Source of the DNA: Pseudomonas sp. JUb42
GTDB taxonomy: Bacteria > Pseudomonadota > Gammaproteobacteria > Pseudomonadales > Pseudomonadaceae
Assembly (NCBI RefSeq): GCF_024807945.1
Contig: NZ_JANUFD010000004.1
Span: forward strand, 124,001 to 188,000
Length of the DNA: 64,000 nucleotides
Direction: 5' to 3'
Shown: positions 25,411-36,068 of the stretch, one piece after another
Layout: the number at the start of each line of letters is the position of its first letter
Numbering within the stretch: position 1 is the first letter of the stretch
The notes under the pieces: model-generated
What the model saw: the letters and a program-made list of their open reading frames with translations, nothing else
What the model was told of the DNA's origin: nothing
Databases searched by the model: none
Program-made: the position numbers and the translations under genes

Positions 25411-25444
25411 TGCAAAATAGCATTTGCAATATGCACAAACGCGA
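25389..25444. promoter_or_regulatory. Three repressor operators (O1-O3) at 21-bp spacing
   Basis: The sites are ATGC-ACTAAC-GCAT (25389-25402), ATGC-AAAATA-GCAT (25410-25423) and ATGC-ACAAAC-GCGA (25431-25444). Their centres are 25395.5, 25416.5 and 25437.5, exactly two helical turns apart. O1 lies in the holin promoter; O2 and O3 lie towards the repressor start. The layout resembles the three-site operators of lambdoid phages. Confidence 0.75.
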
Positions 25445-25459
25445 ATCAATATGCACGCC

Positions 25460-26191
25460 ATGCACAATCGCACCGTATCGACCGTTTTAAGAGAGCTGCT
25501 GGCCCGGGACGGAATTTCCCCCACGGAACTCCATCGCCGCACCGAAGTGCCTCAATCCACTCTGTCCCGGATCCTCAACGATAAAATCGCCGATCCGGCG
25601 GACAAGCACATCTCGAAAATCGCCGAGTATTTCCGCGTGACCACCGATCAGCTACGCGGGCGTGTGCCCCTGGCGGCGGTGACTTCACGCGCCAATGCCG
25701 CGCATACCGAGTTGCAGGACATCAGCATCTGGGATGACCAGACGCCTCTGGACGACGATGAAGTGTCGGTCCCTTTTCTTCGCGAGGTTGAATTGGCGGC
25801 AGGATCAGGAAGATTCGTGATCGAGGAGAGCTCCAACGCATCGTTGCGCTTTGGCAAGCGCAGCCTGCGCCATAACGGCGTGCAGTTCGATCAGGCCAAA
25901 TGCGTCACCGTGCGTGGCAATAGCATGTTGCCGGTGCTGCGCGATGGCGCCACGGTAGGGGTCAATGTCGGCAAGTCGGCCATTGGCGATATCGTCGATG
26001 GCGATCTCTATGCCATCAACCATAACGGCCAGTTGCGGGTGAAGCAGGTCTATCGCCTGCCGTCGGGCATTCGTTTTCGCAGTTTCAACCGTGACGAGCA
26101 CCCGGACGAGGACTACACCTTTCAGCAGGTTCAGGAAGAACAGATAGCCATTCTTGGTCATGTGTTCTGGTGGGGGATGTTTGCCCGATAA
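25460..26191 (+). CDS. LexA/PrtR-like self-cleaving repressor (HTH + S24 peptidase)
   Basis: This 243-residue protein has an N-terminal helix-turn-helix (ISPTELHRRTEVPQSTLSRI, residues 19-38). Its S24 peptidase domain keeps the cleavage pair Ala114-Gly115 (ELAAGSG), nucleophile Ser155 (RGNSMLPVLRDG) and Lys195 (QLRVKQVYR), so RecA-stimulated autoproteolysis is expected. It resembles PrtR of pyocin regulation and phage cI repressors. ATGs at 25451 and 25460 both lack a clear ribosome-binding site. A weak promoter (TTGCAA-N17-CAATAT) would place the transcript start at the second ATG, so a leaderless mRNA like that of lambda cI is possible. It probably represses the divergent holin. Confidence 0.88.
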   Translation: MHNRTVSTVLRELLARDGISPTELHRRTEVPQSTLSRILNDKIADPADKHISKIAEYFRVTTDQLRGRVPLAAVTSRANAAHTELQDISIWDDQTPLDDDEVSVPFLREVELAAGSGRFVIEESSNASLRFGKRSLRHNGVQFDQAKCVTVRGNSMLPVLRDGATVGVNVGKSAIGDIVDGDLYAINHNGQLRVKQVYRLPSGIRFRSFNRDEHPDEDYTFQQVQEEQIAILGHVFWWGMFAR

Positions 26192-26237
26192 GGGGGGCAA
26201 ATGCTAGCCTTGCGCCATTAACAAGGAGTGTTGAGCG

Positions 26238-26696
26238 ATGAAACGGATATCGTTTGCTTTGGCGGCCGCGGCAACCGTTATTTGCACGCAGGCGCATAGC
26301 GAAATCTTTAAATGCACGACGCCTGAAGGCAAGGTCATCTATTCCTCGACCGCCTGTCCGGATGGTGTCGGCGATGTCGCCCTGCAACGCCGCGGTCCGC
26401 CGCTCCTGGCGCGCGATGGTGAGCCTGCGGATCACGTCTTTATCATCAATAACAACGCCACGCGGATCCTGCAGATCCCCCTCGGCGCCAGAACCACCCT
26501 GGTTGAGTCGGACCTGTACAAAAGCAATCAGGCCATGCGCCCGCCGCCGCCGAAAGTACCGTCAAACTGCCTGGAAGCACGCTACGAGGCCGAATGCTTC
26601 GACCCTTCTGGCGGCCAGTCCACCGCCAAAGAAGCCAGTCGGATCAAGATCACTTACGGCAACTTCGAGGGTGGTAAGGTCATCGTTCATCCCTGA
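26238..26696 (+). CDS. DUF4124-type periplasmic protein
   Basis: This 152-residue protein has a signal peptide (KRISFALAAAATVICTQAHS) followed by the DUF4124 motif EIFKCTTPEGKVIYSSTACP (about residues 22-41). The paired Cys residues are typical of this secreted family. A second Cys pair (NCLEARYEAECFDP) lies in the C-terminal half. The ATG at 26238 follows AAGGAG. It is unrelated to the repressor-holin pair in sequence but follows the repressor by only 46 bp. Function is unknown. Confidence 0.8.
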   Translation: MKRISFALAAAATVICTQAHSEIFKCTTPEGKVIYSSTACPDGVGDVALQRRGPPLLARDGEPADHVFIINNNATRILQIPLGARTTLVESDLYKSNQAMRPPPPKVPSNCLEARYEAECFDPSGGQSTAKEASRIKITYGNFEGGKVIVHP

Positions 26697-26705
26697 TCGA
26701 CTGCC

Positions 26706-27020
26706 TCAACCCACCCGCACTTCACTGATCTGAATATCCGGCGTCAGGTCGGTGTAGTTGATGATATCGGCCTGGATCACTGCCGAGTGCGGACCGATCG
26801 CATCCTGAAAAGCCTGCACCGACTCGCAATAGATATGGCAGGCCGCCTCGAACATGGGCGCCGAGCCGGGGATGCCGCCGCCAATGCCCTTGTCCACCGC
26901 ATACTGCTTGCAGGCGTCGCCCATCAGCGACTGCACCAGCGGCATATGCTTGTCGCGGTAGTAGTCGTGGTCGAACCGGGCACCTTCCTGGAACGGATAC
27001 ATCACACTGACTTTGATCAT
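26706..27020 (-). CDS. EthD-family protein
   Basis: This 104-residue ferredoxin-like (dimeric alpha/beta barrel) protein has the EthD pattern: VSVMYPFQEGARFDHDYYRDKHMPLV at the start and SVQAFQDAI near residue 68. Family members accompany oxidative degradation of ethers and polyketide-like compounds, but most, like this one, stand alone with unknown substrate. It converges with the DUF4124 gene, with 9 bp between stops. Confidence 0.85.
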   Translation of the reverse strand: MIKVSVMYPFQEGARFDHDYYRDKHMPLVQSLMGDACKQYAVDKGIGGGIPGSAPMFEAACHIYCESVQAFQDAIGPHSAVIQADIINYTDLTPDIQISEVRVG

Positions 27021-27151
27021 CTGAACGTCCTCGTCGTCGGAAAAAGGAAACCGTAAAAAACCCAGCCGACTCTACACCTATGCTGGTAGCCGTCTACGCT
27101 ATCGCGCACAATCCCACGCCGCCTAATTTCACCCAACGCAGGAGTACCGCC

Positions 27152-27445
27152 ATGGACGCACTGGAATGGAATGACGCCGCACTGGCGAAATACCTCGCGA
27201 GCAACACCACGTTGCAGGACGAGATCAAGGACCTGAGCGCCCACGAGCAGAAGCAGCAGACGCAGTGGGCGTTCGAGGACGAAGCCGAGGCACTGGGTAT
27301 CGAGACCTGGGAGTTTGCCCTGCAATGGATAGCTGAAACCCCTGAACAGCTCAAAGCCATGCGCCTGGAAGCCCACCGTCAGGTGGCCGAGGCGCTGGGT
27401 ATGGAATGGGCCGAGTATTGCGCGGTGAACGCGATTCAGGAGTGA
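27152..27445 (+). CDS. Small hypothetical protein, DUF6388-like
   Basis: This 97-residue acidic helical protein contains LSAHEQKQQTQWAFEDEAEALG and ETPEQLKAMRLEAHRQVAEALG, a pattern I associate with the Pseudomonas DUF6388 family. CAGGAG precedes the ATG at 27152, which is preferred over an in-frame ATG 72 bp upstream. No membrane segment or signal peptide is present. Function is unknown. Confidence 0.65.
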   Translation: MDALEWNDAALAKYLASNTTLQDEIKDLSAHEQKQQTQWAFEDEAEALGIETWEFALQWIAETPEQLKAMRLEAHRQVAEALGMEWAEYCAVNAIQE

Positions 27446-27482
27446 GATTTGCGATCAATCCCCTTTCGGGGGCGACGCATGG

Positions 27483-27572
27483 GTGGGAGCGGGTTTATCC
27501 GCGAAGAGGTCGGTACACTCGATGGATCTTCATCGATTGAAATACCGTCTTCGCGGATGAATCCGCTCCCAC
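27483..27572. repeat. REP pair, GCGGGTTTATCCGCGAAGAG type
   Basis: Inverted arms start GTGGGAGCGGGTTTATCCGC and end GCGGATGAATCCGCTCCCAC, the same type as 3621-3710. It lies between the DUF6388-like gene and katG, which converge. Confidence 0.88.
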
Positions 27573-27601
27573 TTGATCACTTGGTGTCCTTGGGTGAACA
27601 G

Positions 27602-29854
<2,253 letters not shown>

Positions 29855-29965
29855 CTACCTCGGGTCGTATTCGGTCGATACGGACTTCTGCTGTTTTTAT
29901 GAGCTGATCAGGTGTCAGTTTTTGCAGAGCTTGAATAAAGATAGTCGGCTCTGGGCAGGGGTCTA

Positions 29966-30002
29966 ATAGAGGCAGTATTGGTGGACGATAGGCGTAGTCT
30001 TT
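29966..30002. promoter_or_regulatory. OxyR-like binding site upstream of katG
   Basis: ATAG at 29966 and ATAG at 29988 are exactly 22 bp apart, as in the OxyR consensus of four tetramers spaced by 7 bp. The fourth tetramer is CTTT (3 of 4), but the second is poor (ATTG for CTAT). Confidence 0.35.
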
Positions 30003-30058
30003 TAGCCCGGCGCAGGCCTGGCTCTGACAAGGTGCTGTCGCACAGGAAACAACATCCC

Positions 30059-30150
30059 CGCAGGAGCGTGGCATGCCGGCGAAGAGGCCGGTACACCCGC
30101 CGAATCCTCTACGGGTGAAAACCGTATTCGCGGGCAAGCCTCGCTCCCAC
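30059..30150. repeat. REP pair, CGGGCAAGCCTCGCTCCCAC type
   Basis: The right arm is canonical; the left arm GCAGGAGCGTGGCATGCCGG is degenerate. It lies between katG and the sigma factor gene, which are divergent. Confidence 0.75.
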
Positions 30151-30271
30151 AATGATCATTCCCATTCAAATATTCGCCCCGCCGAAATCGGTCAGCGCCC
30201 TTAGCAATTGAAAACACGTATCGTTCAGCCCTAAACTCCCCGCCTTTACCCATGCCTTCGAGACCTTGCCG

Positions 30272-30817
30272 ATGACCGATCCTGCCGCGCAGTTGCATAT
30301 GTTTCTCGCGGTCCGTCGGGAGTTGGTCACCTATGCGGCGAAGATCATTGGTGATCGCACTCAGGCCGAGGATATCGTTCAGGAAGCCTGGATTCGCTTT
30401 ACCCCGCAGCAGAGCAACGCCAGACCAGCCGTCGAACAACCGGTGGCCTATCTGTATCGGATCGTGCGCAATCTGGCCCTGGACCTGATGCGCAGCCGCA
30501 GTCGCGAGCACGAACATCAGGCCGCCCCGCCCGTTTGGCTATTGCCTGCTGCCAGCGACCCGGCCGACACCTGCCAGCACACCATGGCTCTGGAGCGGCT
30601 GTTCGCTGCCCTCGACGCCATGCCGGAAAACAGCCGCCGGGCCCTGGAGTTGCACCGTTTCGGCGGCTGCACCCTGGCCGAGATCTCCCGACAACTGGGC
30701 GTGTCCCTGACCACCGCCCACCGTCTGCTGCGCGAGGCACTGGTGGAGCTGGCCAAAGTGGTGGACGAGACTGATTATGCCGAGCCCGACAACAAGGAAG
30801 CGTCCCGTGAACATTAA
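30272..30817 (+). CDS. FecI-type ECF RNA polymerase sigma factor
   Basis: This 181-residue sigma factor has region 2 (DRTQAEDIVQEAWIRF, DNA melting and core binding) and region 4 (LAEISRQLGVSLTTAHRLLREAL, -35 recognition) and belongs to the iron-starvation group. With FecR and the TonB receptor downstream it forms a cell-surface signalling system. Binding of the receptor's ligand outside releases or activates the sigma factor, which then transcribes the receptor operon. The ATG at 30272 follows a TTG that could also initiate. A weak Fur-like AATGATCATT lies at 30151. fecR starts 11 bp before its end. Confidence 0.9.
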   Translation: MTDPAAQLHMFLAVRRELVTYAAKIIGDRTQAEDIVQEAWIRFTPQQSNARPAVEQPVAYLYRIVRNLALDLMRSRSREHEHQAAPPVWLLPAASDPADTCQHTMALERLFAALDAMPENSRRALELHRFGGCTLAEISRQLGVSLTTAHRLLREALVELAKVVDETDYAEPDNKEASREH

Positions 30818-31766
30818 GCACGACGCCCTCGAACAGGCAGCAGACTGGCAGATCCGCCTGCAGGAGGAGCCCCAGGCCCGGGAAGCCTTTGAGCAATGGT
30901 TGCAGGACAGCGATGAACACCGCGCCGCCTGGCGGAAAATGGAAAAACTCTGGGGTGCCCTGGGTGAGCTTCCTGTCGCGCCCACCCCCGTTGTCGAGTC
31001 GATAACGGTTGCACCGCCGCCTGCACGTCGCCGCCCTCGGCTAGTCTGGCCGGGCCTGGCCGTGGCCGCAGGGCTGGCGGCGGTTGCCGTACTGATCGCC
31101 CCCCAGGCCGGCCTGGCATTGCGTGCCGACTTCCAGACCGGCGTCGGTGAAACCCGCGCAGTGCAACTGGCCGATGGCTCAACAGTCACCCTTGGCCCGC
31201 AAAGTGCGCTGAGTGTGGTCAATGGCCTGAGCAGTGGTGATACCCGACAGGTAGAACTGCTCAAGGGCCAGGCCTACTTTCAGGTTGCCCCCGACCCGCA
31301 GCACCCGTTCATCGCGCGGGCCGGGCAGTTGTCCATCCGTGTGCTGGGCACCGCCTTTGATCTGGACTTGCAGGACCATGCCGCCGAAGTCGCACTGGAA
31401 CACGGGCAGATCCAGGCGGAAAACGACCAGCCGCCCCTGAGCGAACGCTTGTTGCCCGGCCAGCGCCTGAAACTCAGCTGGCCGTCCGGCCAGGTCGAGC
31501 GTTCACGGCTGAGCCCCAACGAAGTGGCCTCATGGCGCAGTGGTTCATTGTTTGTGGAAAACCAGAGCGTGGCCGAGATCGTCGATCATCTGCAACGCTA
31601 TACCCAAGGCTGGATTGTGATTGCCGATCCGGCACTGAAACAGCGGCGCATCACCGGGGTGTTTGACCTGACCGACCCGCAACGCGCGCTCAAGGCTCTG
31701 GCTCAGTCCCTGGCGGTCGAGAGCCGACAAATGACCCCGTGGGTTCATACCTTGGGAAATTTTTGA
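30807..31766 (+). CDS. FecR-type anti-sigma/signal-transducing protein
   Basis: This 319-residue inner-membrane protein has an N-terminal cytoplasmic DUF4880 part (AADWQIRLQEEPQAREAFEQWL), one membrane helix (about residues 78-98, LVWPGLAVAAGLAAVAVLIA) and a periplasmic FecR domain (AVQLADGSTVTLGPQSALSV). It carries the signal from the receptor's periplasmic domain to the sigma factor. The GTG at 30807 with AAGGA eight bases before is the likely start, overlapping the sigma gene by 11 bp, so the two are translationally linked. Confidence 0.9.
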   Translation: MNIKHDALEQAADWQIRLQEEPQAREAFEQWLQDSDEHRAAWRKMEKLWGALGELPVAPTPVVESITVAPPPARRRPRLVWPGLAVAAGLAAVAVLIAPQAGLALRADFQTGVGETRAVQLADGSTVTLGPQSALSVVNGLSSGDTRQVELLKGQAYFQVAPDPQHPFIARAGQLSIRVLGTAFDLDLQDHAAEVALEHGQIQAENDQPPLSERLLPGQRLKLSWPSGQVERSRLSPNEVASWRSGSLFVENQSVAEIVDHLQRYTQGWIVIADPALKQRRITGVFDLTDPQRALKALAQSLAVESRQMTPWVHTLGNF

Positions 31767-31784
31767 GTTTTTTTGCCTGAAGGT

Positions 31785-31810
31785 GGAAAAAATCCCGGAG
31801 CAGCACGTCT
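31785..31810 (+). promoter_or_regulatory. ECF-type promoter of the TonB-receptor operon
   Basis: GGAAA (31785-31789) and CGTCT (31806-31810) are separated by 16 bp, the arrangement of promoters used by iron-starvation sigma factors of pseudomonads. It lies between fecR and the receptor, where the cognate sigma factor should act. Confidence 0.6.
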
Positions 31811-31821
31811 TTCATGGTCAG

Positions 31822-31840
31822 TTTGAGAATTTTTCTCAAA
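31822..31840. promoter_or_regulatory. Inverted repeat TTTGAGAA-TTT-TTCTCAAA
   Basis: Perfect 8-bp arms lie just downstream of the predicted ECF promoter start and 31 bp before the receptor ATG. It may be an operator or an mRNA leader hairpin. Confidence 0.45.
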
Positions 31841-31870
31841 TGTAATTCAGACGTATGAAGGATTGTATCA

Positions 31871-34234
31871 ATGTCGCGTCTCCCTGCTCTGCCGTCTCTG
31901 GCCCTGTTGTTCGTACTGCCGATAGGCGGCGCCTGGGCCGCTGAAGCACCGGATCAGCCCCGTACTGCGCGCTATGCCATGGGCCCGCAGCCTCTGGCAT
32001 CGGCCCTGGCTCAATTCGCCCGGCAGAACAATCTGCAATTGAGCTTCGACGCAGCATTGGCCCTGGGCAAGACGGCGCCTGCGGTAACCGGCCAGATGAG
32101 CGAAAGCGAAGCGCTGACACAACTGCTCAGGGATTCCGGGCTGGGTTGGTCGCTGACGCAAGAACGTACCTTGTTGCTGTTTCCACAGCCGACCGGCGGC
32201 GCGGTGAACCTGGCGCCGTCCAGCGTCGTAGCCAGTGGCTTCGTCGAACTAGCCGACGGCCCAGTGCCGGGTTACCGGGCAACACGCAGCGCGACCGGAA
32301 GCAAGACCGACACAGCCTTGCGCGATATCCCGCAATCGATCCAGGTGGTCTCGCGGCAAGTACTGCAAGACCAGCAGGTCAATAACCTGGGCGATGCCCT
32401 GACCAACGTCAGCAGCGTGCAGCGCGGCAATAGCCATGGTGGCTCATCGGAAAGCTTCGTTATTCGAGGATTCAAAGCCACCACCTATGCGGTCGACGGC
32501 ATGCTGATCAACCCTCTGGTGTCCCGCCCGGAAGCGTTGCGCGACCTGGCGAACGTCGAGCGTGTAGAAGTGCTCAAAGGTCCGGCTTCGGTGTTGTACG
32601 GGCGCGGCAATCCCGGTGGGCTGATCAATCTGGTAACCCGTCGACCCGGCTTTAGCCCCGAGGCACAGATCAGCACCCAGGTCGGCTCCTATGATTTCTA
32701 TCGGCTTGAAGCCAATGCCAGCGGCCCACTGGACGAAGCCAAAACCCTTGCTGGCGGCATCGCCGTTGCAACCCAGACCAGCCGCGGTTGGCGCGATACT
32801 TTCCGCGACAGCAACCGCACCTACGTGGCGCCAACCCTGCGCTGGGAGCCCAGTGATTCGACCCGGGTCGACGCAGGCCTTGATTACATCGACCAAACTA
32901 GTCCATTCGACCGCGGCCTGATCCCGCAGAACGGCAAGATCAGCATGAACGCCGACCGCTATCTGCATGAGCCCTGGTCTCGGGACAAGGCTGACAAAGT
33001 CTCGGTCTGGTATCGCGCCGAGCATGACGTCAATGACTGGCTGACCCTGAGCCAGATGAGTCGCTGGGACCAATCGCACAAGGACCGCTACGTAGTCGAC
33101 CTGCGCACCCTCGGTTCCGACGGCCGGACTCTGTCCAGGCGTGCGACCGATGGCGACGAACGAATCAAGACCCTGGATATGCAATTGGAGGCCATCGCGC
33201 GCTTCGCCACTGGCGGCCTGAAGCACACGGCCCTGGCCGGTTTCGAGTACATCGACGGCAAGCGCAATGTCTACAGCGACCGCGCTTCCCTGGCGTCCAT
33301 CGATATCTTCAACCCCGTCTACGGCGCCCAGCCGGGACGCTTCGCCTTCAACGAAGAAACTGACTACAAAGTCGAGTCCTACAGTTTTTACCTGCAAGAC
33401 CAGATCGATCTCAATGACCAGTGGAAGCTGATTGTTGGCGCTCGTTACGACGACACACGCCAGCGCAACAGCACCACCGACGCCGACTATGCCGTCACCA
33501 AGACCAATATCGATCCATCCAAAGTGTCACCACGGCTCGGTCTGGTCTATCAGCCCACCGACTGGCTGGCGCTTTACGCCAGCTACAGCACTTCGTTCAC
33601 GCCCCAGAGTGATATCCAGCGCAGCGGCAGCACCCTGGACCCTGAGGAGGGTAAGCAGTATGAAATCGGCGCCAAGTTCGACCTGATACCCGATCGCCTC
33701 AGCGCGACGTTGTCGGTATTCGAAATTACCCGCGAGAACGTCGCTGCCCCGGACCCTACCGATGATAACTATTCAGTACAGACCGGCGAGCAGCGGGTGC
33801 GCGGCGTCGAACTGGACGTCAGCGGCACGCCGCTGGACGGCTGGCAGATCATCGGCAATATCAGCGCGCTGAACGCCGAAGTGACCAAGGACACCGTGAT
33901 CAAGACCGGCAATCGCCTTGACGGCGTGCCGATCATGAGTGGCTCGATCTGGTCCAGCTACCAATTGCAGGAAGGCCCACTGCGCGGTCTGGGCTTCGGC
34001 GCGGGAGTGATCGCCGTCGGCGAGCGCCAGGGCGATATCAATAACAGCTATGACGTCAGCGGCTATGCGCGACTCGATGCCAGCGTGTTCTACGACATCA
34101 ACGACAAGACGCGGATTTCCCTGAACGGGCGTAACCTCACCGACCGTAAATACATCGAGACCGTCGCCGGCACCGATGGCAACTACGCCGGGGCACCGGC
34201 GTCGGCAGTCGCGACCCTGAGCGTGAAGTTTTGA
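31871..34234 (+). CDS. TonB-dependent siderophore receptor with signalling (STN) domain
   Basis: This 787-residue outer-membrane receptor has a signal peptide ending AWAAEA (about residue 25). The periplasmic STN signalling domain (about 36-105, RYAMGPQPLASALAQFARQN) is followed by the plug (LRDIPQSIQVVSRQVLQDQQ onward) and a 22-strand barrel ending in Phe (ATLSVKF). It resembles ferric-siderophore receptors of the FhuE/FpvA/FoxA branch. The STN domain links it to the FecI/FecR pair upstream. It is the first gene of a five-gene run with an ABC importer; the siderophore cannot be named from the sequence. Confidence 0.92.
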   Translation: MSRLPALPSLALLFVLPIGGAWAAEAPDQPRTARYAMGPQPLASALAQFARQNNLQLSFDAALALGKTAPAVTGQMSESEALTQLLRDSGLGWSLTQERTLLLFPQPTGGAVNLAPSSVVASGFVELADGPVPGYRATRSATGSKTDTALRDIPQSIQVVSRQVLQDQQVNNLGDALTNVSSVQRGNSHGGSSESFVIRGFKATTYAVDGMLINPLVSRPEALRDLANVERVEVLKGPASVLYGRGNPGGLINLVTRRPGFSPEAQISTQVGSYDFYRLEANASGPLDEAKTLAGGIAVATQTSRGWRDTFRDSNRTYVAPTLRWEPSDSTRVDAGLDYIDQTSPFDRGLIPQNGKISMNADRYLHEPWSRDKADKVSVWYRAEHDVNDWLTLSQMSRWDQSHKDRYVVDLRTLGSDGRTLSRRATDGDERIKTLDMQLEAIARFATGGLKHTALAGFEYIDGKRNVYSDRASLASIDIFNPVYGAQPGRFAFNEETDYKVESYSFYLQDQIDLNDQWKLIVGARYDDTRQRNSTTDADYAVTKTNIDPSKVSPRLGLVYQPTDWLALYASYSTSFTPQSDIQRSGSTLDPEEGKQYEIGAKFDLIPDRLSATLSVFEITRENVAAPDPTDDNYSVQTGEQRVRGVELDVSGTPLDGWQIIGNISALNAEVTKDTVIKTGNRLDGVPIMSGSIWSSYQLQEGPLRGLGFGAGVIAVGERQGDINNSYDVSGYARLDASVFYDINDKTRISLNGRNLTDRKYIETVAGTDGNYAGAPASAVATLSVKF

Positions 34235-35289
34235 GTCGATCCGCGCCGCTGGTGGACGCCCGATCGCTGCACATCGCCTATGGCCGGATCCTGCGCAAGC
34301 GTCTGTGGATCTGCGCCGGGCTGCTGCTGGCGCTGCTGACCTGCCTGCTGGCGGACATCATGCTCGGCAGCACGCACTTTGCCGCCATGGACGTGCTGTT
34401 AGCGATCTTCGACCCGGCACGGGTGGACGCCGACACCCAGGTCATCGTCCGCGAGCTGCGCCTGCCCTTCGCCCTGATGGCGGTGCTGGTGGGTGCGGCG
34501 CTGTCCCTGGCCGGGGCGGAAATGCAGACCATCCTCAATAATCCCCTGGCCAGCCCCTTTACCCTGGGGGTGTCATCGGCGGCATCGTTCGGCGCGGCCC
34601 TGGCCATTGTCCTCGACCTGGGCATTCCCGGGATCCCCGGTAGCTGGCTGATCACCACCAATGCCTTTGTCTTCGCCTTTGCCTCGGTGCTGCTATTACA
34701 GGCGGTGGCCAGTGTCACTGGGGGTGTGCAATCGCTGGTGCTGTTTGGCATCGCCCTGGTGTTCAGCTTCAACGCCATGGTTGCGCTGCTGCAATACCTC
34801 GCCTCGGCCGACGCCCTGCAACAACTGGTATTCTGGAGCATGGGCAGCTTGAACCGGGTCAGTTGGCCAGCGGTGCAAACCCTCGGTGCAGTGCTGCTGT
34901 TGGCTCTGCCGTTCAGCCTGCGCGCAGCCTGGCAGATGACCACCCTGCGACTGGGCGATGAACGTGCCGCCACACTGGGCATCGATGTCGCCCGCCTGCG
35001 ACTGGGCGCGTTGCTGCGCATCAGCCTGTTGGCGGCTACAGCAGTGGCGTTCGTTGGCACCATCGGCTTTATTGGCCTGGTCGGGCCACACATTGCGCGA
35101 ATGCTGATCGGCGAAGACCACCGTTTTTTCCTGCCGGTCAGCGCCATGACGGGTGCGTTGATCATGTCGTTGTCGGCCATTGTCAGCAAACAACTGATAC
35201 CAGGCGTCGTGCTGCCTATCGGCATCGTCACCGCCGTGGTCGGTGTGCCGCTGTTCATGGCCCTGATCCTCAAGCGGGGCAAGTCATGA
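34231..35289 (+). CDS. FecCD-family ABC transporter permease (iron complex)
   Basis: This 352-residue inner-membrane permease has about ten helices of the BtuC/FecCD fold. Family marks are GAALSLAGAEMQTILNNPLA near residues 89-108 and GFIGLVGPHIARMLIGEDHR near 274-293, the loop that docks the ATPase. It begins with a TTG that overlaps the receptor stop as TTGA, indicating coupled translation. A single permease gene implies a homodimer. The next gene, the ATPase, starts within its stop (ATGA). Confidence 0.92.
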   Translation: MSRSAPLVDARSLHIAYGRILRKRLWICAGLLLALLTCLLADIMLGSTHFAAMDVLLAIFDPARVDADTQVIVRELRLPFALMAVLVGAALSLAGAEMQTILNNPLASPFTLGVSSAASFGAALAIVLDLGIPGIPGSWLITTNAFVFAFASVLLLQAVASVTGGVQSLVLFGIALVFSFNAMVALLQYLASADALQQLVFWSMGSLNRVSWPAVQTLGAVLLLALPFSLRAAWQMTTLRLGDERAATLGIDVARLRLGALLRISLLAATAVAFVGTIGFIGLVGPHIARMLIGEDHRFFLPVSAMTGALIMSLSAIVSKQLIPGVVLPIGIVTAVVGVPLFMALILKRGKS

Positions 35290-36068
35290 GCCTGTTGCAG
35301 GTACGCCAACTGAGCGTCGGCTATAAACGCAGTACAGTGCTGCATGGCATTGATCTGCCGAATATCGAACCGGGCCAGGTGGTAGCGCTAGTCGGCCCCA
35401 ATGGCGCGGGCAAATCCACCCTGCTGCGCTGTCTGGCCGGGCTGTTGAAGGCCAGTGGCGAGATCCGTCTGGGTGAACTGGACCTGTTGAGTTGCACCCG
35501 TCGCGAGCGGGCGGCCGTGGTCGGCTTCATGCCCCAGACCCTGCCGGATGGCATCGCCCTCAGCGTGCTGGAAACCCTGCTCGGCGCCCTGCGCGGCGGC
35601 GACCCATTGGCCGTTAGCGGCAGTGCACATCAACAGCAGGAAAAGGCCTGCGCGGTGCTGGAGCAACTGGGCATCCTGCACCTGGCCCTGCATCCGCTGG
35701 AGAGTCTTTCCGGCGGCCAGCGGCAGATGGTCAGCCTGGCCCAGGCGGTGATTCGCCAGCCGCGTCTGCTATTGCTCGATGAGCCGACCAGCGCCCTCGA
35801 CCTGCGCTATCAGAACGATGTAATGAGCATGGTCCGCCGGCTCGCCGATCAGCAACGCATTGTCGTTGTCGTGCTGCACGACCTGGGCCTGGCCGCACGC
35901 TGGGCCGACCGCATCATGGTGCTGCAACAGGGTCAACTGTACGCCGCAGGCACGCCCGAGCAGACCCTGACACCGGCCATGCTGAAACAGGTCTATCGGG
36001 TACAGGCGCGGGTCGAGCCCTGCAGCCACGGCCGGGTGCAGATTCATGTTGACGGGTCGGTGTCATGA
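35286..36068 (+). CDS. FecE/FhuC-type ABC transporter ATPase
   Basis: This 260-residue ATPase has Walker A GPNGAGKST (about residues 37-45), a Q-loop near FMPQ, the ABC signature LSGGQRQ, Walker B LLLLDEPTSALD and a switch His in VVVLHDLGLAARW. It powers uptake of the iron complex through the FecCD-type permease encoded upstream. Both ends overlap its neighbours as ATGA, so the operon is tightly coupled. Confidence 0.94.
   Translation: MSLLQVRQLSVGYKRSTVLHGIDLPNIEPGQVVALVGPNGAGKSTLLRCLAGLLKASGEIRLGELDLLSCTRRERAAVVGFMPQTLPDGIALSVLETLLGALRGGDPLAVSGSAHQQQEKACAVLEQLGILHLALHPLESLSGGQRQMVSLAQAVIRQPRLLLLDEPTSALDLRYQNDVMSMVRRLADQQRIVVVVLHDLGLAARWADRIMVLQQGQLYAAGTPEQTLTPAMLKQVYRVQARVEPCSHGRVQIHVDGSVS

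Noticed and set aside
24866..26700. A full prophage or R-type tailocin around the holin and repressor
   Set aside because: No tail, baseplate, endolysin, integrase or terminase genes occur on either side, and the neighbours are ordinary chromosomal genes.
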